From an uncultured Sulfurovum sp. (lineage in GTDB: Bacteria > Campylobacterota > Campylobacteria > Campylobacterales > Sulfurovaceae): a stretch of 43,980 bases of DNA. The stretch spans positions 1 through 43,980 of the forward strand of contig CACVAP010000017.1 in assembly GCA_902727895.1 (NCBI GenBank). Reading direction: 5' to 3'. The notes under the pieces were generated by a model, which was not told the DNA's origin, did not search any database, and worked only from the letters and a program-made list of their open reading frames with translations. Shown here piece after piece: positions 32,590 to 41,091 of this stretch (its first letter is position 1; every line of letters begins with the position of its first letter). The position numbers and the translations under genes are program-made.

Positions 32590-33023
32590 TAGTTTTCCTT
32601 TTGGTGAATAATCCACTTATTAATAAGTACTTCAACTTTTCTATTTAAATGATTATAAAAGAAAATTGCAGGAATAGCTACAACTAAACCCATAGCTGTT
32701 GCTTTTAGTGCAAGTGCAAGAGAAGTCATAATATTTTGAACATCCATTTGTGCAGTTTGTCCCATGGTATGAAAAGTAATAATAATTCCCAGAACAGTTC
32801 CTAGGAGTCCAATATAAGGTGCATTTGCACCAAAACTAGAGATGATAGAAAGGTTATTTGTTACATCTATTTCTAGTTCTTCGACTGTCTTGTATTTTTT
32901 AACATCTACGCTTCTATAGAAGAAAAGACGTTCAAGCCAAAAGAAGAGCGTTAAAAAGCTCATAAAAGCAAGAAGTCCCAATACTCCGTAGTCAACTATC
33001 TCGCTCATTAATTCTATATTCAT
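32589..33023 (-). CDS. exbB: ExbB, TonB-system proton channel subunit
   Basis: This 144-residue, MotA/TolQ/ExbB-family protein has three membrane helices. It carries the diagnostic A-P-Y-I-G-L-L-G-T-V-L-G-I-I and A-L-K-A-T-A-M-G-L-V-V-A-I-P-A-I-F-F-Y-N blocks that line the proton channel. The short form (about 145 residues) is typical of Campylobacterota. It is the first gene of exbB-exbD-tonB. Confidence 0.92.
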   Translation of the reverse strand: MNIELMSEIVDYGVLGLLAFMSFLTLFFWLERLFFYRSVDVKKYKTVEELEIDVTNNLSIISSFGANAPYIGLLGTVLGIIITFHTMGQTAQMDVQNIMTSLALALKATAMGLVVAIPAIFFYNHLNRKVEVLINKWIIHQKEN

Positions 33024-33251
33024 GATTTTCCCTCATTATTTTTACTAATAAGTATTATAATATAAAAAGATGAGAGGAAAATGAGTTTTATAGAAAAGGT
33101 AAAAGAAGAAGGGGATTCTTGTAAACTTTAGTAGAAAAACAAGCCTAAGATAAAGCTTATAATTGTTTTTTTTTATTTAAAATTATGTTTTTGTATTCAG
33201 TTTAAGTTAGAAGTTGATATAGTGTTTATATTAATCACAAAAGGAGCTAGT

Positions 33252-33542
33252 ATGCTAAAATATTTAATCGTAAGCATGTTAATAGGAGTTAATACTATAC
33301 ATGCAACTAATGTTCAAAACCTAGATAAGTTAGAGGCAGAGAAGAAAGCTTTAGTTTTAAAATTAGAAGCTTATACCATTCAGAAGAAGATTATTGAAAT
33401 GGAAAACTTTATTGAACAAGATAAAGTGGAAAAAGAAAAGGTGCGTGAACGCGAAAAAGCATTACTTCAGTTAAAAAGTGATTTAAGAGCCGATCGTAAC
33501 AGAGCAAAACGTAGCCGTGTAGAATATATAGAGCTACGTTAA
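33252..33542 (+). CDS. Small exported coiled-coil protein
   Basis: I chose the ATG at 33252 because AAGGAG lies 5 bases upstream and a signal peptide (L-K-Y-L-I-V-S-M-L-I-G-V-N-T-I-H-A) starts there; an ATG at 33222 would add ten poorly fitting residues. The mature part (about 78 residues) is a charged coiled coil, very rich in Lys, Glu and Arg, ending E-Y-I-E-L-R. The family is not recognised. It is probably periplasmic. Confidence 0.6.
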   Translation: MLKYLIVSMLIGVNTIHATNVQNLDKLEAEKKALVLKLEAYTIQKKIIEMENFIEQDKVEKEKVREREKALLQLKSDLRADRNRAKRSRVEYIELR

Positions 33543-33634
33543 ACTTATTCAAAAACCTTATGATGTATCTTTCATTTAAGTAGACCTTCAACAATAGAGG
33601 TTAAACTATAGTTGATAATTATAAAAGGAATTCT

Positions 33635-34396
33635 ATGATGAAGAAAATAATTACTACAATGGCTACAGTAGCCCTATTGAGTACAGGAGCAGTAGCAGAG
33701 AGTGTCTCTACTTATTTAATTGGAGCAGCAGCATCTCTATCTGATGTTAAATCAAAATTACAAGCAAATGGATTTGAGGTATTAGCAACAACTGGTAATG
33801 TTGTGACCATTACAAATCCTGAACTTCAAGCAACGAACACTTACTTGGCAACACTCCAAGTTCATGCTAATTCTTCTGATGTACGGGTACAGAATCCAGC
33901 TTATTTTGGTGCTGCTTATCTTGATGATAAGTATAAAAAAGGTCAGTTTTCAGGAACAGTTGATTCCTTAACTAAAGCACTTGGAAATTTAAGTGCTTCT
34001 ACTGAACAATTAGAATCTGATGATCTTGGTGGATATCACTTTATGATGGGTATGCCTTATTTTGATGAACCTATTATTGTTAGTACAGCAAGTAAGGTAT
34101 ATGAAAAAATAGCTGGAAATGACAATATTAGTTATAGTTTAAGGTTACCAAATGGTAGTATTTTGGTAGGTCATAAATTGAGTTCAGCTACTAGTGGATT
34201 TCTAAAGGTACTTAATCAAACAGCCAATGCACAAATTTTACCTTATGAAGCATTGGTATTTTCCAATCAAGTTAAAATGATGAATCCTAAATTCTATTTA
34301 GCACTTTCATTACCTCAGTTAAGTATGGGTCAGTTTATGAAAATTTCTGATATTCCAGGTAAGATTGAAGATGATGTTACAAATGCATATAAATAA
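33635..34396 (+). CDS. Exported protein of unknown function
   Basis: The first 22 residues form a signal peptide ending A-V-A-E. The mature 230 residues are an alpha/beta mix with few Cys. Recognisable patches are G-F-E-V-L-A-T-T-G-N-V-V-T-I, G-M-P-Y-F-D-E-P and N-P-K-F-Y-L-A-L-S-L-P-Q-L-S-M-G-Q-F-M. I do not recognise the family. An AAAAGGA site precedes the tandem ATG ATG; either could be used. Confidence 0.65.
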   Translation: MMKKIITTMATVALLSTGAVAESVSTYLIGAAASLSDVKSKLQANGFEVLATTGNVVTITNPELQATNTYLATLQVHANSSDVRVQNPAYFGAAYLDDKYKKGQFSGTVDSLTKALGNLSASTEQLESDDLGGYHFMMGMPYFDEPIIVSTASKVYEKIAGNDNISYSLRLPNGSILVGHKLSSATSGFLKVLNQTANAQILPYEALVFSNQVKMMNPKFYLALSLPQLSMGQFMKISDIPGKIEDDVTNAYK

Positions 34397-34409
34397 TTTG
34401 TAAGATTTT

Positions 34410-34434
34410 AACCCTAAGCTTTATAGCTTAGGTT
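34410..34434. terminator. Hairpin between convergent genes
   Basis: Stem CTAAGC / GCTTAG is extended by AAC/GTT with a one-base bulge, around a 6-base loop. It lies 14 bases after the exported-protein stop and overlaps the stop of the converging gene at 34421. The T runs are short. Confidence 0.4.
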
Positions 34435-34882
34435 CTGCAACACGACAGAAAAAAAGTAAGTTACAAGAACTATCACCTTGCCCTGCATTTACAAGTGCAT
34501 AGGTAACTCCTTCTACAATCCAAACAGCAAGTTCTGTGTCACCATAAGTTAGGTTTCTAAGAAGTGGGGAAAGTGCATCATAGCCTCCTAATGTATCTGA
34601 CACTTCTGTTTGAAGTATAGGTACAGTATTTAGAACTTTTAATGATATGGCTTTTTGTGCCTGTAAATATTTAATATGAAATTCTCGGTCTTTTTTTGCA
34701 CTGTTTTTCATTTTCATACTAAAGTTTAGAAGTTTAATCTCTCCAAAGTTCGCATGTTTTTTTTGTTTTCTAGGTACAGCATAAGGATTAAACTCTTCAA
34801 CATAGTCTTCTAGTAACAAATTTCCATCTTCAGTAAAAATATCTTCTCGTATAATATCAAAGTGCCTGTTTTTATTTATCAT
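34421..34882 (-). CDS. Cytoplasmic protein of unknown function
   Basis: The protein has 153 residues and no signal peptide or membrane helix. The N-terminal third is acidic (D-I-I-R-E-D-I-F-T-E-D-G), the middle is basic (P-R-K-Q-K-K-H), and the C-terminal third is hydrophobic (A-V-W-I-V-E-G-V-T-Y-A-L-V) with two Cys (S-C-N-L-L-F-F-C). The family is not recognised. Confidence 0.55.
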   Translation of the reverse strand: MINKNRHFDIIREDIFTEDGNLLLEDYVEEFNPYAVPRKQKKHANFGEIKLLNFSMKMKNSAKKDREFHIKYLQAQKAISLKVLNTVPILQTEVSDTLGGYDALSPLLRNLTYGDTELAVWIVEGVTYALVNAGQGDSSCNLLFFCRVAEPKL

Positions 34883-35044
34883 TTTGTCAACCTTTTACAT
34901 TTTATATTCAATATTATATCAAATTAGAATTTAAAAAATATAAAATATTTCAAATTGTCATATTTATTTTTAAAAATAGACCTATTAACTAATCATTGTC
35001 TTTTGATTGTTTGTTGGTTGATGTTCTTATATTATAATACACTT

Positions 35045-35165
35045 ATGAAAGATATGGAATCACGATTTACTCCTTTGAAGGATTCCATAATTGAGTTGAG
35101 GTAGCGTAATTTACAATCTCCTTTGTATAACCCCTTTTAAAAATATAACTTCAACTCAATCTTTC
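35045..35165 (+). ncRNA. Candidate structured small RNA
   Basis: A TATAAT at 35033-35038 would place a transcript start near 35045. Two perfect inverted repeats follow: TATGGAATC (35053-35061) with GATTCCATA (35081-35089), and ATTGAGTTGA (35090-35099) with TCAACTCAAT (35151-35160). The second hairpin starts directly after the first, as in compact regulatory RNAs. No clear terminator was found and the family is not recognised. Confidence 0.3.
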
Positions 35166-35296
35166 CTAATCTCATTTTTCATCTTCGAGTTTATAATTGA
35201 TAATATAGTACATGGGTAATGATAAGTTATTCGAATATTAAAAAAGTAAGTAATTTAGAAAATAAGAAAAAGAGAGTTTAACCCCAAATAGGGATT

Positions 35297-35325
35297 AGTA
35301 TAAAGAGACAATAGCTCTTTATACT
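35297..35325. terminator. Hairpin downstream of the amphipathic-helix gene
   Basis: An 11-bp perfect stem (AGTATAAAGAG / CTCTTTATACT) with a 7-base loop lies 15 bases past the stop of the leftward gene at 35341. No T run follows on the minus strand, so it may terminate weakly or protect the mRNA end. Confidence 0.45.
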
Positions 35326-35340
35326 GTAGTTATAATAATA

Positions 35341-35721
35341 TTATTTTTTAGTTAAGTCTTCTGACTCGCTAACAACAGCATCTTTAGCTTCGTTAACATC
35401 ATTTTTTATATCCATTGCAGAATTTTTAGCGTTGTCACCTAAATCAGAAGCATCATCTTGAACATCTGAAGCAGTTTCTTGAGCCTCAGATTTAACATCA
35501 GAAGCTTTGTCTTTGATGTCTGTTGCAGAATCTTTTACATCATTAGCAGCATCTGTAGCCGAATCTTTCATATCTGTTACAACATCAGTCATTTCTGTTT
35601 TCATTTCTTTTGCAGCATCAGTCATTTCTTTCATCATATCACCCATTGAGAACATACCCTCAGCAGAAGCAGTTGTAAGTGTAGTAGCAGTTAAAAGTGC
35701 AATTAGTGTAAGTTTTGTCAT
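35341..35721 (-). CDS. Exported amphipathic-repeat (LEA/apolipoprotein-like) protein
   Basis: A 20-residue signal peptide (ending T-T-A-S-A) is followed by about 100 residues built almost only from Asp, Ala, Lys, Ser, Glu, Thr, Val and Met. A 7+4 residue periodicity is visible (K-D-S-A-T-D-A / A-N-D-V, K-D-S-A-T-D-I, K-D-K-A-S-D-V). This 11-residue pattern is typical of LEA group 3 and apolipoprotein-like helices that lie on membranes or stay disordered until dehydration. The protein is probably periplasmic. AAGGA precedes the ATG. Confidence 0.7.
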   Translation of the reverse strand: MTKLTLIALLTATTLTTASAEGMFSMGDMMKEMTDAAKEMKTEMTDVVTDMKDSATDAANDVKDSATDIKDKASDVKSEAQETASDVQDDASDLGDNAKNSAMDIKNDVNEAKDAVVSESEDLTKK

Positions 35722-36037
35722 CGTAAATCCTTGTGTTATGTATTTTGAATAAAGTATTGTATACTAAAAATTTATAAAATAAGTTAAAATAAGATTATCT
35801 TAGATTATAATATATATAAATGTTACTTATCTATACAGTAAAAATTTTCAAAGTATTATTTTTAAAGCTGTAAATTTATTTGATTAAAAGTGACTATTTT
35901 ATAAATTATTAGTCATGTCTAATGAAGGCATAGTAGTAGATATAAGTAGAGTATTTGTGGAATAGGTGAAGCGTTTTTTACTCCTCAAAAAGATTTTACA
36001 TGAAGGGTGATTCTTGAATTGATGAATGCCAAGATGG
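35722..36037. other. 316-base gap without a gene
   Basis: This AT-rich gap carries the promoter of the leftward gene at 35721 on its left side and the region past the cobQ stop on its right. I see one short imperfect inverted repeat around TGACTA/TAGTCA near 35890-35914 and no credible gene. Confidence 0.5.
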
Positions 36038-37378
36038 TTAGTCTAGACTTTTTAGAATTCTTTCTACCTCTAATTTCTCTTTCATGGTATTGACAAAGGT
36101 ATTAATGGTTTTTTCTTTATATGATTGAAATACTTCGTTTTCAAAGAGTGCATGTATAAAGGTTCCTTTTATATTTCCTTCGAAATAATAGAGAGGATAC
36201 TTCTTACTTGTTCCATGATGAATCTCAAAACCTATAAGCTCTGTTCCCCATAGACAATACTCCCCCTTGTTTAAGATTTTATTTGTTCTATAAAAAATGT
36301 CATCATCAATATGCCCTAACGCTTTCATAGACTTAGGCTCTTCACTTTCTATGGCGTAATGGTCATGAATATTTTTAAATAACATTTGATAGCCACCACA
36401 AATACCGAAAATATCTTTTGTTCTTTTTTGAAGTTGTTCAAAAAGCCCTATCTCTTTTAGCCATGTTAAATCTTTCATGACCTGTTTAGAACCAGGTAAG
36501 ATAACTAGCTCATAGTTTTCAAGTAAAACATTAGAGGTAACAAAATCAATATGCATCTTAGGATTAGCAATGAGAGGTTCTAGGTCATTGTAGTTTGACA
36601 TACTAGGGTAGGCAAGAACAGCAATTTTTTTGGCATTACTTTCTGTCTCTTGTTGGTAGTTAAAAAGAGATTGAGAATCTTCAAAGCCTAAGTTAAAAGG
36701 GACATAGGGAAGAACACCTAAAACAGGAATATTAAATTCTTTTTCAATAATCTCTATGCCCTTGTCAAACAAACTAAGGTCACCTCTAAATTTATTAACA
36801 ATAACACCGATGACATTTTCTTGTAGTTCTTTAGGTAAAAGGTTATAGACACCCCAAATAGAAGCAAAGACACCTCCTTTTTCAATGTCTGCGACTAAGA
36901 TGATTTTGGTTTTGAACTTTGTTGCCATGTAAATGTTAGAGAGGTCTTTGTCCATAAGGTTTAGTTCAACAGGACTACCAGCACCTTCACAAATAACACA
37001 ATCATAACGTTCATCTAAATAATTAAAAGCATGGTCAACAGCTGGTTTTAAGAGGTCAAGGTCTCGGTAGTATTCATGTACATCCTTATTTGCAATGGCT
37101 TTACCATTGACTATAAGTGAAGCAGAATTCTTTTTTCCAGACTTTAGTAATATAGGATTTAAGTGGTAAGAAGTGGGTACGCCTAACACTTCTGCTTGAA
37201 AGTATTGCGCAATCCCAATCTCAGAGTTGTCATCACAAACATGTGCGTTGTTAGAGACATTTTGTGCTTTAAATGGGGCTACACTATAGCCTGCTTCTTT
37301 AACAATACGCCCAATTACAAAAGTAAGGGTAGATTTTCCAGCATCAGAGGAAGTTCCAAAAATAGAGATATTATGCAA
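36038..37378 (-). CDS. cobQ: Cobyric acid synthase (amidotransferase)
   Basis: The protein has 446 residues. The N-terminal dethiobiotin-synthetase-like ATPase domain has G-T-S-S-D-A-G-K-S-T-L (P-loop) and A-P-F-K-A-Q-N-V-S-N-N, diagnostic for CobQ. E-G-A-G-S-P-V-E-L-N-L follows. The C-terminal glutaminase has the nucleophile Cys in F-G-I-C-G-G-Y-Q-M-L and the His in T-F-I-H-A-L-F. It amidates four carboxyl groups of adenosylcobyrinic diamide in cobalamin synthesis or salvage. The start is TTG at 37378, preceded by AAAGG at a spacing of 7. It lies in the same stretch as a BtuBFCD-type uptake operon. Confidence 0.95.
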   Translation of the reverse strand: MHNISIFGTSSDAGKSTLTFVIGRIVKEAGYSVAPFKAQNVSNNAHVCDDNSEIGIAQYFQAEVLGVPTSYHLNPILLKSGKKNSASLIVNGKAIANKDVHEYYRDLDLLKPAVDHAFNYLDERYDCVICEGAGSPVELNLMDKDLSNIYMATKFKTKIILVADIEKGGVFASIWGVYNLLPKELQENVIGVIVNKFRGDLSLFDKGIEIIEKEFNIPVLGVLPYVPFNLGFEDSQSLFNYQQETESNAKKIAVLAYPSMSNYNDLEPLIANPKMHIDFVTSNVLLENYELVILPGSKQVMKDLTWLKEIGLFEQLQKRTKDIFGICGGYQMLFKNIHDHYAIESEEPKSMKALGHIDDDIFYRTNKILNKGEYCLWGTELIGFEIHHGTSKKYPLYYFEGNIKGTFIHALFENEVFQSYKEKTINTFVNTMKEKLEVERILKSLD

Positions 37379-37426
37379 GCTTAACCTTTATGGTATTTTA
37401 AGACGTCAAGTTTAATGAAAATAGAT

Positions 37427-37432
37427 TATAAT
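37427..37432 (+). promoter_or_regulatory. -10 box of the sppA gene
   Basis: TATAAT lies 31 bases before the TTG start of sppA, in the 85-base gap shared with divergent cobQ. AAAGGA (37452-37457) is the ribosome site. Confidence 0.5.
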
Positions 37433-37463
37433 CTTATGAATTATATACTATAAAGGAAATTCT

Positions 37464-38441
37464 TTGCAAGAGCCAAAAGAGTATCAAAATAATGTGGACA
37501 AACCACAAGATTATGAGCGTGAACTTTTTAACCAAAAAGTAGAAGTACATAAACAAGAAGTTAAGTCATTAAAGAAGCAAATCTTTGTTTCAAATTTAAA
37601 AGCATGGATTATTGGGCTTATTTTAATAGCACAAATTATTTTCATAGCTTCTTATTTTAAAAAGTCAGGTCTTTTTGGAGATGTTAGTACTTCGGTTAAT
37701 AAAATAGCTGTTATTAATTATAACAGAGAAGTAACAGAAGCATACACCACAACAGTTATGGAAAAGATGGATGAGATACGTGAAGATGAGAACTTTAAGT
37801 CGGTTCTTTTTATTATGGGTTCACCTGGTGGATCTCCGACGGCAAGTGAAGAGCTTTCTGAATACTTAAAAGATTTTCAAACTGATATGAATGTAACAAT
37901 GTATGTAGATTCCATTGCTGCCTCGGGGGGATATTATATTGCTTCAGCAGTGAAACCTCTTATTGCAAACAAGAATGCTATTGTTGGTTCTATTGGGGTG
38001 ATTATGCCTCATTACAATCTTGGTGAATTAGCAAAAAAAATTGGGGTAGAAGAAGACTTTTTAGCAGCTGGAAAGTTTAAAAAACCTATTTCTATGTTTG
38101 CTAAGATTGATGATGAGAACAGAGAATATATGACAAAGAATTTACTTAAACCAACATATGACAACTTTGTACAATCTGTAGCCGACAATCGTGGTTTGAA
38201 AAAAGAAGATATTTTAGCTGTGGCAGAGGGTAGAATTTTTGTTGCTAATGTTCCTGAAATTCAAGGTATTTTAGTTGATGAAATTTCATCGTTATACAAA
38301 GTTAAAAAACAAATTCGTGCATCTTATAAAGATGAGGTTGACTTTGTCAAAGTAAGTTTAGATGGAAAAGAGTCGTTTTTCCCATCTGTTAAAGTAGATG
38401 TAGGTTTAGACACAGCCTTGTCAACGTTAACAAGACAATAG
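37464..38441 (+). CDS. sppA: Signal peptide peptidase SppA-type membrane protease
   Basis: The protein has 325 residues, matching the short (non-duplicated) SppA form. It starts at TTG with AAAGGA 6 bases upstream. One membrane helix lies at about residues 45-65. The serine protease domain has M-G-S-P-G-G-S-P, the catalytic Ser in S-I-A-A-S-G-G-Y-Y-I-A-S, and the general-base Lys in A-G-K-F-K-K-P. It degrades leftover signal peptides and membrane fragments. Its stop is one base before the convergent YdcF-like gene. Confidence 0.9.
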   Translation: MQEPKEYQNNVDKPQDYERELFNQKVEVHKQEVKSLKKQIFVSNLKAWIIGLILIAQIIFIASYFKKSGLFGDVSTSVNKIAVINYNREVTEAYTTTVMEKMDEIREDENFKSVLFIMGSPGGSPTASEELSEYLKDFQTDMNVTMYVDSIAASGGYYIASAVKPLIANKNAIVGSIGVIMPHYNLGELAKKIGVEEDFLAAGKFKKPISMFAKIDDENREYMTKNLLKPTYDNFVQSVADNRGLKKEDILAVAEGRIFVANVPEIQGILVDEISSLYKVKKQIRASYKDEVDFVKVSLDGKESFFPSVKVDVGLDTALSTLTRQ

Positions 38442-38442
38442 A

Positions 38443-39156
38443 CTAAATTTTACCTTGTAACTTATAAAAAAGTATTCCTAAGTACTCATGCCAAGCACGT
38501 TCAGTATTTTTTAGTTGTTTACTTTGTAATACTGTTGCATAGCCTGTTTCTTCAGGTCGGTTAAAATCTGCTGGAGCAGCAATAGGGTTTAGCCCAGCTT
38601 TTTTAAAGAGCTTCATTGCACGAGGCATGTGGTAGGCAGCTGTTATTAAGATAAAAGGCTTTTCTCCTACACGTTCCTTCATGTGTTGTGCCTCTTCAAA
38701 AGTTGTTTTCGCCATTGCCTGCATAAGTACTCTTTCCTCTGGAATACCTGATTCAATAAGTTTTGTAGCTGTTTTCTCAGCATCTGAAATGGGGTCATGC
38801 AAAGAGTGTCCTGATGTAATGATTTTTACATTAGGGATTTTATGATAAAGTCTTAAAGCTTCCCATGCACGATTGTTTCTGTCTCCACCCAATAGTAAAA
38901 TATATTCTATATTTTCTGGAATATTTTCCAATCTTTCATAACTACTTTCCAATGGTTTTAATGCCAAGTTCGCAAAGGGTGCCCAACTTATTAATATGAC
39001 CCATAAGATAGAGATAGTTAGGTATTTTTTTGCTTTTTGAATCTTATGTCTATAGAGAAAGAAAAGAGCAAGTAGGGACAATAGGATAGCTATAGACCAA
39101 GGCATTAAGGCGACTGATAACATTTTTTTTAGCATGAAACTTAGTTCAACATTCAT
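38443..39156 (-). CDS. YdcF/ElyC-like (DUF218) membrane protein
   Basis: The protein has 237 residues. Two N-terminal membrane helices precede a DUF218 domain. That domain has Y-I-L-L-L-G-G-D-R, I-I-T-S-G-H-S, D-A-E-K-T-A, T-F-E-E-A and the hallmark I-L-I-T-A-A-Y-H-M-P-R-A. In E. coli, ElyC of this family supports envelope integrity and undecaprenyl-phosphate lipid carrier metabolism. An ATG at 39132 is an alternative start. Confidence 0.85.
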   Translation of the reverse strand: MNVELSFMLKKMLSVALMPWSIAILLSLLALFFLYRHKIQKAKKYLTISILWVILISWAPFANLALKPLESSYERLENIPENIEYILLLGGDRNNRAWEALRLYHKIPNVKIITSGHSLHDPISDAEKTATKLIESGIPEERVLMQAMAKTTFEEAQHMKERVGEKPFILITAAYHMPRAMKLFKKAGLNPIAAPADFNRPEETGYATVLQSKQLKNTERAWHEYLGILFYKLQGKI

Positions 39157-39234
39157 TCATTTACTCATTATTAATTTGTCTACAAGTATAACAAATATAA
39201 GAAAAAATTTACACTTTATTTACAGTTGCATTGT

Positions 39235-39240
39235 TATAAT
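39235..39240 (+). promoter_or_regulatory. -10 box before the small exported peptide gene
   Basis: TATAAT (39235-39240) lies 60 bases before the ATG at 39300. A second one occurs at 39246-39251. The leader would contain the hairpin at 39257-39280. Confidence 0.4.
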
Positions 39241-39256
39241 TCAATTATAATTATTA

Positions 39257-39280
39257 AAAAGAGAGTTTTTAATCTCTTTT
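39257..39280. repeat. Hairpin in the leader of the small peptide gene
   Basis: An 8-bp stem (AAAAGAGA / TCTCTTTT) surrounds an 8-base loop. On the plus strand it is in the predicted leader; on the minus strand its right arm runs into a T-rich stretch, so it could serve as the terminator of the leftward uptake operon. Confidence 0.45.
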
Positions 39281-39299
39281 ATGAATAGAAGGATTTATT

Positions 39300-39449
39300 A
39301 TGAATATTATTAAAACAGTAAGTATTGCTTTAGCCTTAATGACAAGTACAGCATTCGCAGACTTTACAATAAAAGATTTATTTATATCTGGTGGAACAGA
39401 TAAACCTGTTAAGAGTAAAGATGCAGCCACGGGGCATGACTGTCAATAG
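39300..39449 (+). CDS. Very small exported peptide, 49 aa
   Basis: This gene has an AAGGA site 6 bases before its ATG. The first 20 residues form a clear signal peptide (I-I-K-T-V-S-I-A-L-A-L-M-T-S-T-A-F-A). The mature peptide is about 29 residues and ends A-T-G-H-D-C-Q, with a His and a lone Cys that could bind a metal or a thiol. It is antisense-oriented and 14 bases away from the permease gene of the uptake operon. The family is not recognised. Confidence 0.6.
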   Translation: MNIIKTVSIALALMTSTAFADFTIKDLFISGGTDKPVKSKDAATGHDCQ

Positions 39450-39463
39450 TTAGTCTTTTTTAC

Positions 39464-40402
39464 TCATCTTCTTCGTATAATTAAATAAATAAAAAATGGA
39501 CCACCCAAAAAGGCAGTAATAATGCCTATGGGAAGGTCTGTGTTTACCCCTATATTTCGAGAAATCAAATCTGAAATCACTAGAAATACTCCTCCATAAA
39601 AAAAGATAGGTAAGATAAGCTGTTCAGCAGACTTTTTATAGATACTTTTAACAATGTGAGGAATAATCAAACCTACAAAACCAATGGGCCCAGTTAAACT
39701 AACACAAACACCTACAGCCACAGAAACAGCTACTAGTAATATGGTATTTACTTTTTTAACGTCTACACCTTTTAAGTAAGCATAGTTATTAGAAGTGAGT
39801 AGTAGTTTTAATTCTTTTTTATACAAGTGTGCAAGTAAGAGTAGGGCGATACTGCTAAAAAATATAGGTAATGTTTTCTCTAGTCCTACAACATCAACTG
39901 AACCCATAGTAAAACGAATAATCTCAAAACTTTGTGATTCATCACTAAGATAAAAAAGAATCATCAAAGCTGCATTGTAAAAAAATGCCAATGCAATTCC
40001 AACTAACAGTAATGCATTGGTTTCATATGATTTTAGTTTTACTGTTAAAGTAAAAAGAACGATGACGGTGAATAATGCTCCAAAAAATCCAAAGAGAGAT
40101 ACCATAGAGGGAAAGCCAAAGACAATGGCAAAGGCAACACCGAGGGTACTACCACTTGCTACACCTAACGTATAGGGTGTTCCCATAGGGTTTTTGAAGA
40201 GTGACTGAAAAAGCAAACCCCCAAGGGCTAGAATAGCTCCTGCAAAAAATGCCACAATCACCCGAGGTAAACGAATGTCCCAAAAGAGTTTATAGTCTAC
40301 GGTTTCTGGATTGCTAAGGTTGTTAAAGTCTATGGGTACTTGACCGAAGAATGGGGCTGAGATTATAATGACTAAAGCCAATAAAAAAGTGAAGTATCTC
40401 AT
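39464..40402 (-). CDS. FecCD/BtuC-family ABC transporter permease
   Basis: The protein has 312 residues with about nine to ten membrane helices. It has the family motifs D-I-R-L-P-R-V-I-V-A-F-F-A-G, N-P-M-G-T-P-Y-T-L-G-V-A-S-G-S and G-P-I-G-F-V-G-L-I-I-P-H-I. This is the type II importer fold used for cobalamin, heme and siderophores. It overlaps the ATPase gene by 4 bases, and the four-gene order receptor-binding protein-ATPase-permease is read leftward. Confidence 0.9.
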   Translation of the reverse strand: MRYFTFLLALVIIISAPFFGQVPIDFNNLSNPETVDYKLFWDIRLPRVIVAFFAGAILALGGLLFQSLFKNPMGTPYTLGVASGSTLGVAFAIVFGFPSMVSLFGFFGALFTVIVLFTLTVKLKSYETNALLLVGIALAFFYNAALMILFYLSDESQSFEIIRFTMGSVDVVGLEKTLPIFFSSIALLLLAHLYKKELKLLLTSNNYAYLKGVDVKKVNTILLVAVSVAVGVCVSLTGPIGFVGLIIPHIVKSIYKKSAEQLILPIFFYGGVFLVISDLISRNIGVNTDLPIGIITAFLGGPFFIYLIIRRR

Positions 40403-41091
40403 AAGTTCACCATAATTTCATCTTCAATCTTCTTGACGGATAAGCCAAAAAAGTCATTTAAATTTGACTCAGTAAAGAACTTTTCAGAAGTATCAAAAAA
40501 TACTATTTTCCCTTCATCTATATAAAGTACTTTATACCCTAAACGGTAAGCTAAATTTAGGTCATGGGTGATAATGATTTTAGATTGAAAAATATTACTT
40601 TTAAGTAAGAAGTAGACATCACGACTTTTTTTTGGATCAAGGTTTGCTGTGGGTTCATCAAATATAGTAATTTTTGCATTATGTAGGACAGCTGTGCCCA
40701 ACATGGTGAGTTGTTGTTCTCCTGAGCTTAGTTGCTGGCAAGGCTTCTCTTTTAGTTTATGGATGTCTAAAAGCTTTAACATGTTCTTTGGCTCTAGTAA
40801 ACTATGTAGACGACTTAGGTTTAAGTACTCATCTAAGCTAATGTATTCATCAAATATCTCTAATTTTGCAGGTATGTAGTTAATGAGTTTCGTACGTTCT
40901 TTGTTAGTAAATTTATTTAGGTTTATGCCATTGATACTTACTTCATTTGAAGGAGTGATACCACAGAGTACTTTGGCTAAGGTAGATTTTCCAGCACCAT
41001 TGGAACCTAAGATAATAAGGTTTTCATTCTCTTCTAGCCCAAAGGATATATGTTTTAAAATAGGGTTATTATAGTTTTTAATTTTTAGCAT
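40399..41091 (-). CDS. ABC transporter ATPase (BtuD/FecE-like)
   Basis: The protein has 230 residues. Walker A is G-S-N-G-A-G-K-S-T, the signature is L-S-S-G-E-Q-Q, Walker B is I-T-I-F-D-E-P, D-loop N-L-D-P and the switch His in I-I-T-H-D. It is the energising subunit for the adjacent permease. The start overlaps the binding-protein gene by 14 bases, indicating translational coupling. Confidence 0.92.
   Translation of the reverse strand: MLKIKNYNNPILKHISFGLEENENLIILGSNGAGKSTLAKVLCGITPSNEVSINGINLNKFTNKERTKLINYIPAKLEIFDEYISLDEYLNLSRLHSLLEPKNMLKLLDIHKLKEKPCQQLSSGEQQLTMLGTAVLHNAKITIFDEPTANLDPKKSRDVYFLLKSNIFQSKIIITHDLNLAYRLGYKVLYIDEGKIVFFDTSEKFFTESNLNDFFGLSVKKIEDEIMVNL

Larger units (their letters stand above)
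34883..35340. other. 458-base gap without a protein gene
   Basis: No credible reading frame is present. The gap contains a promoter-like TATAAT (35033-35038), a set of inverted repeats that may form a small RNA (35045-35165), and a second hairpin (35297-35325) past the end of the gene at 35341. The rest is very AT-rich. Confidence 0.5.

Noticed and set aside
33081-33131. 16-codon frame upstream of exbB on the plus strand
   Set aside because: It has an AGGA-like site but is too short and featureless to support as a gene.
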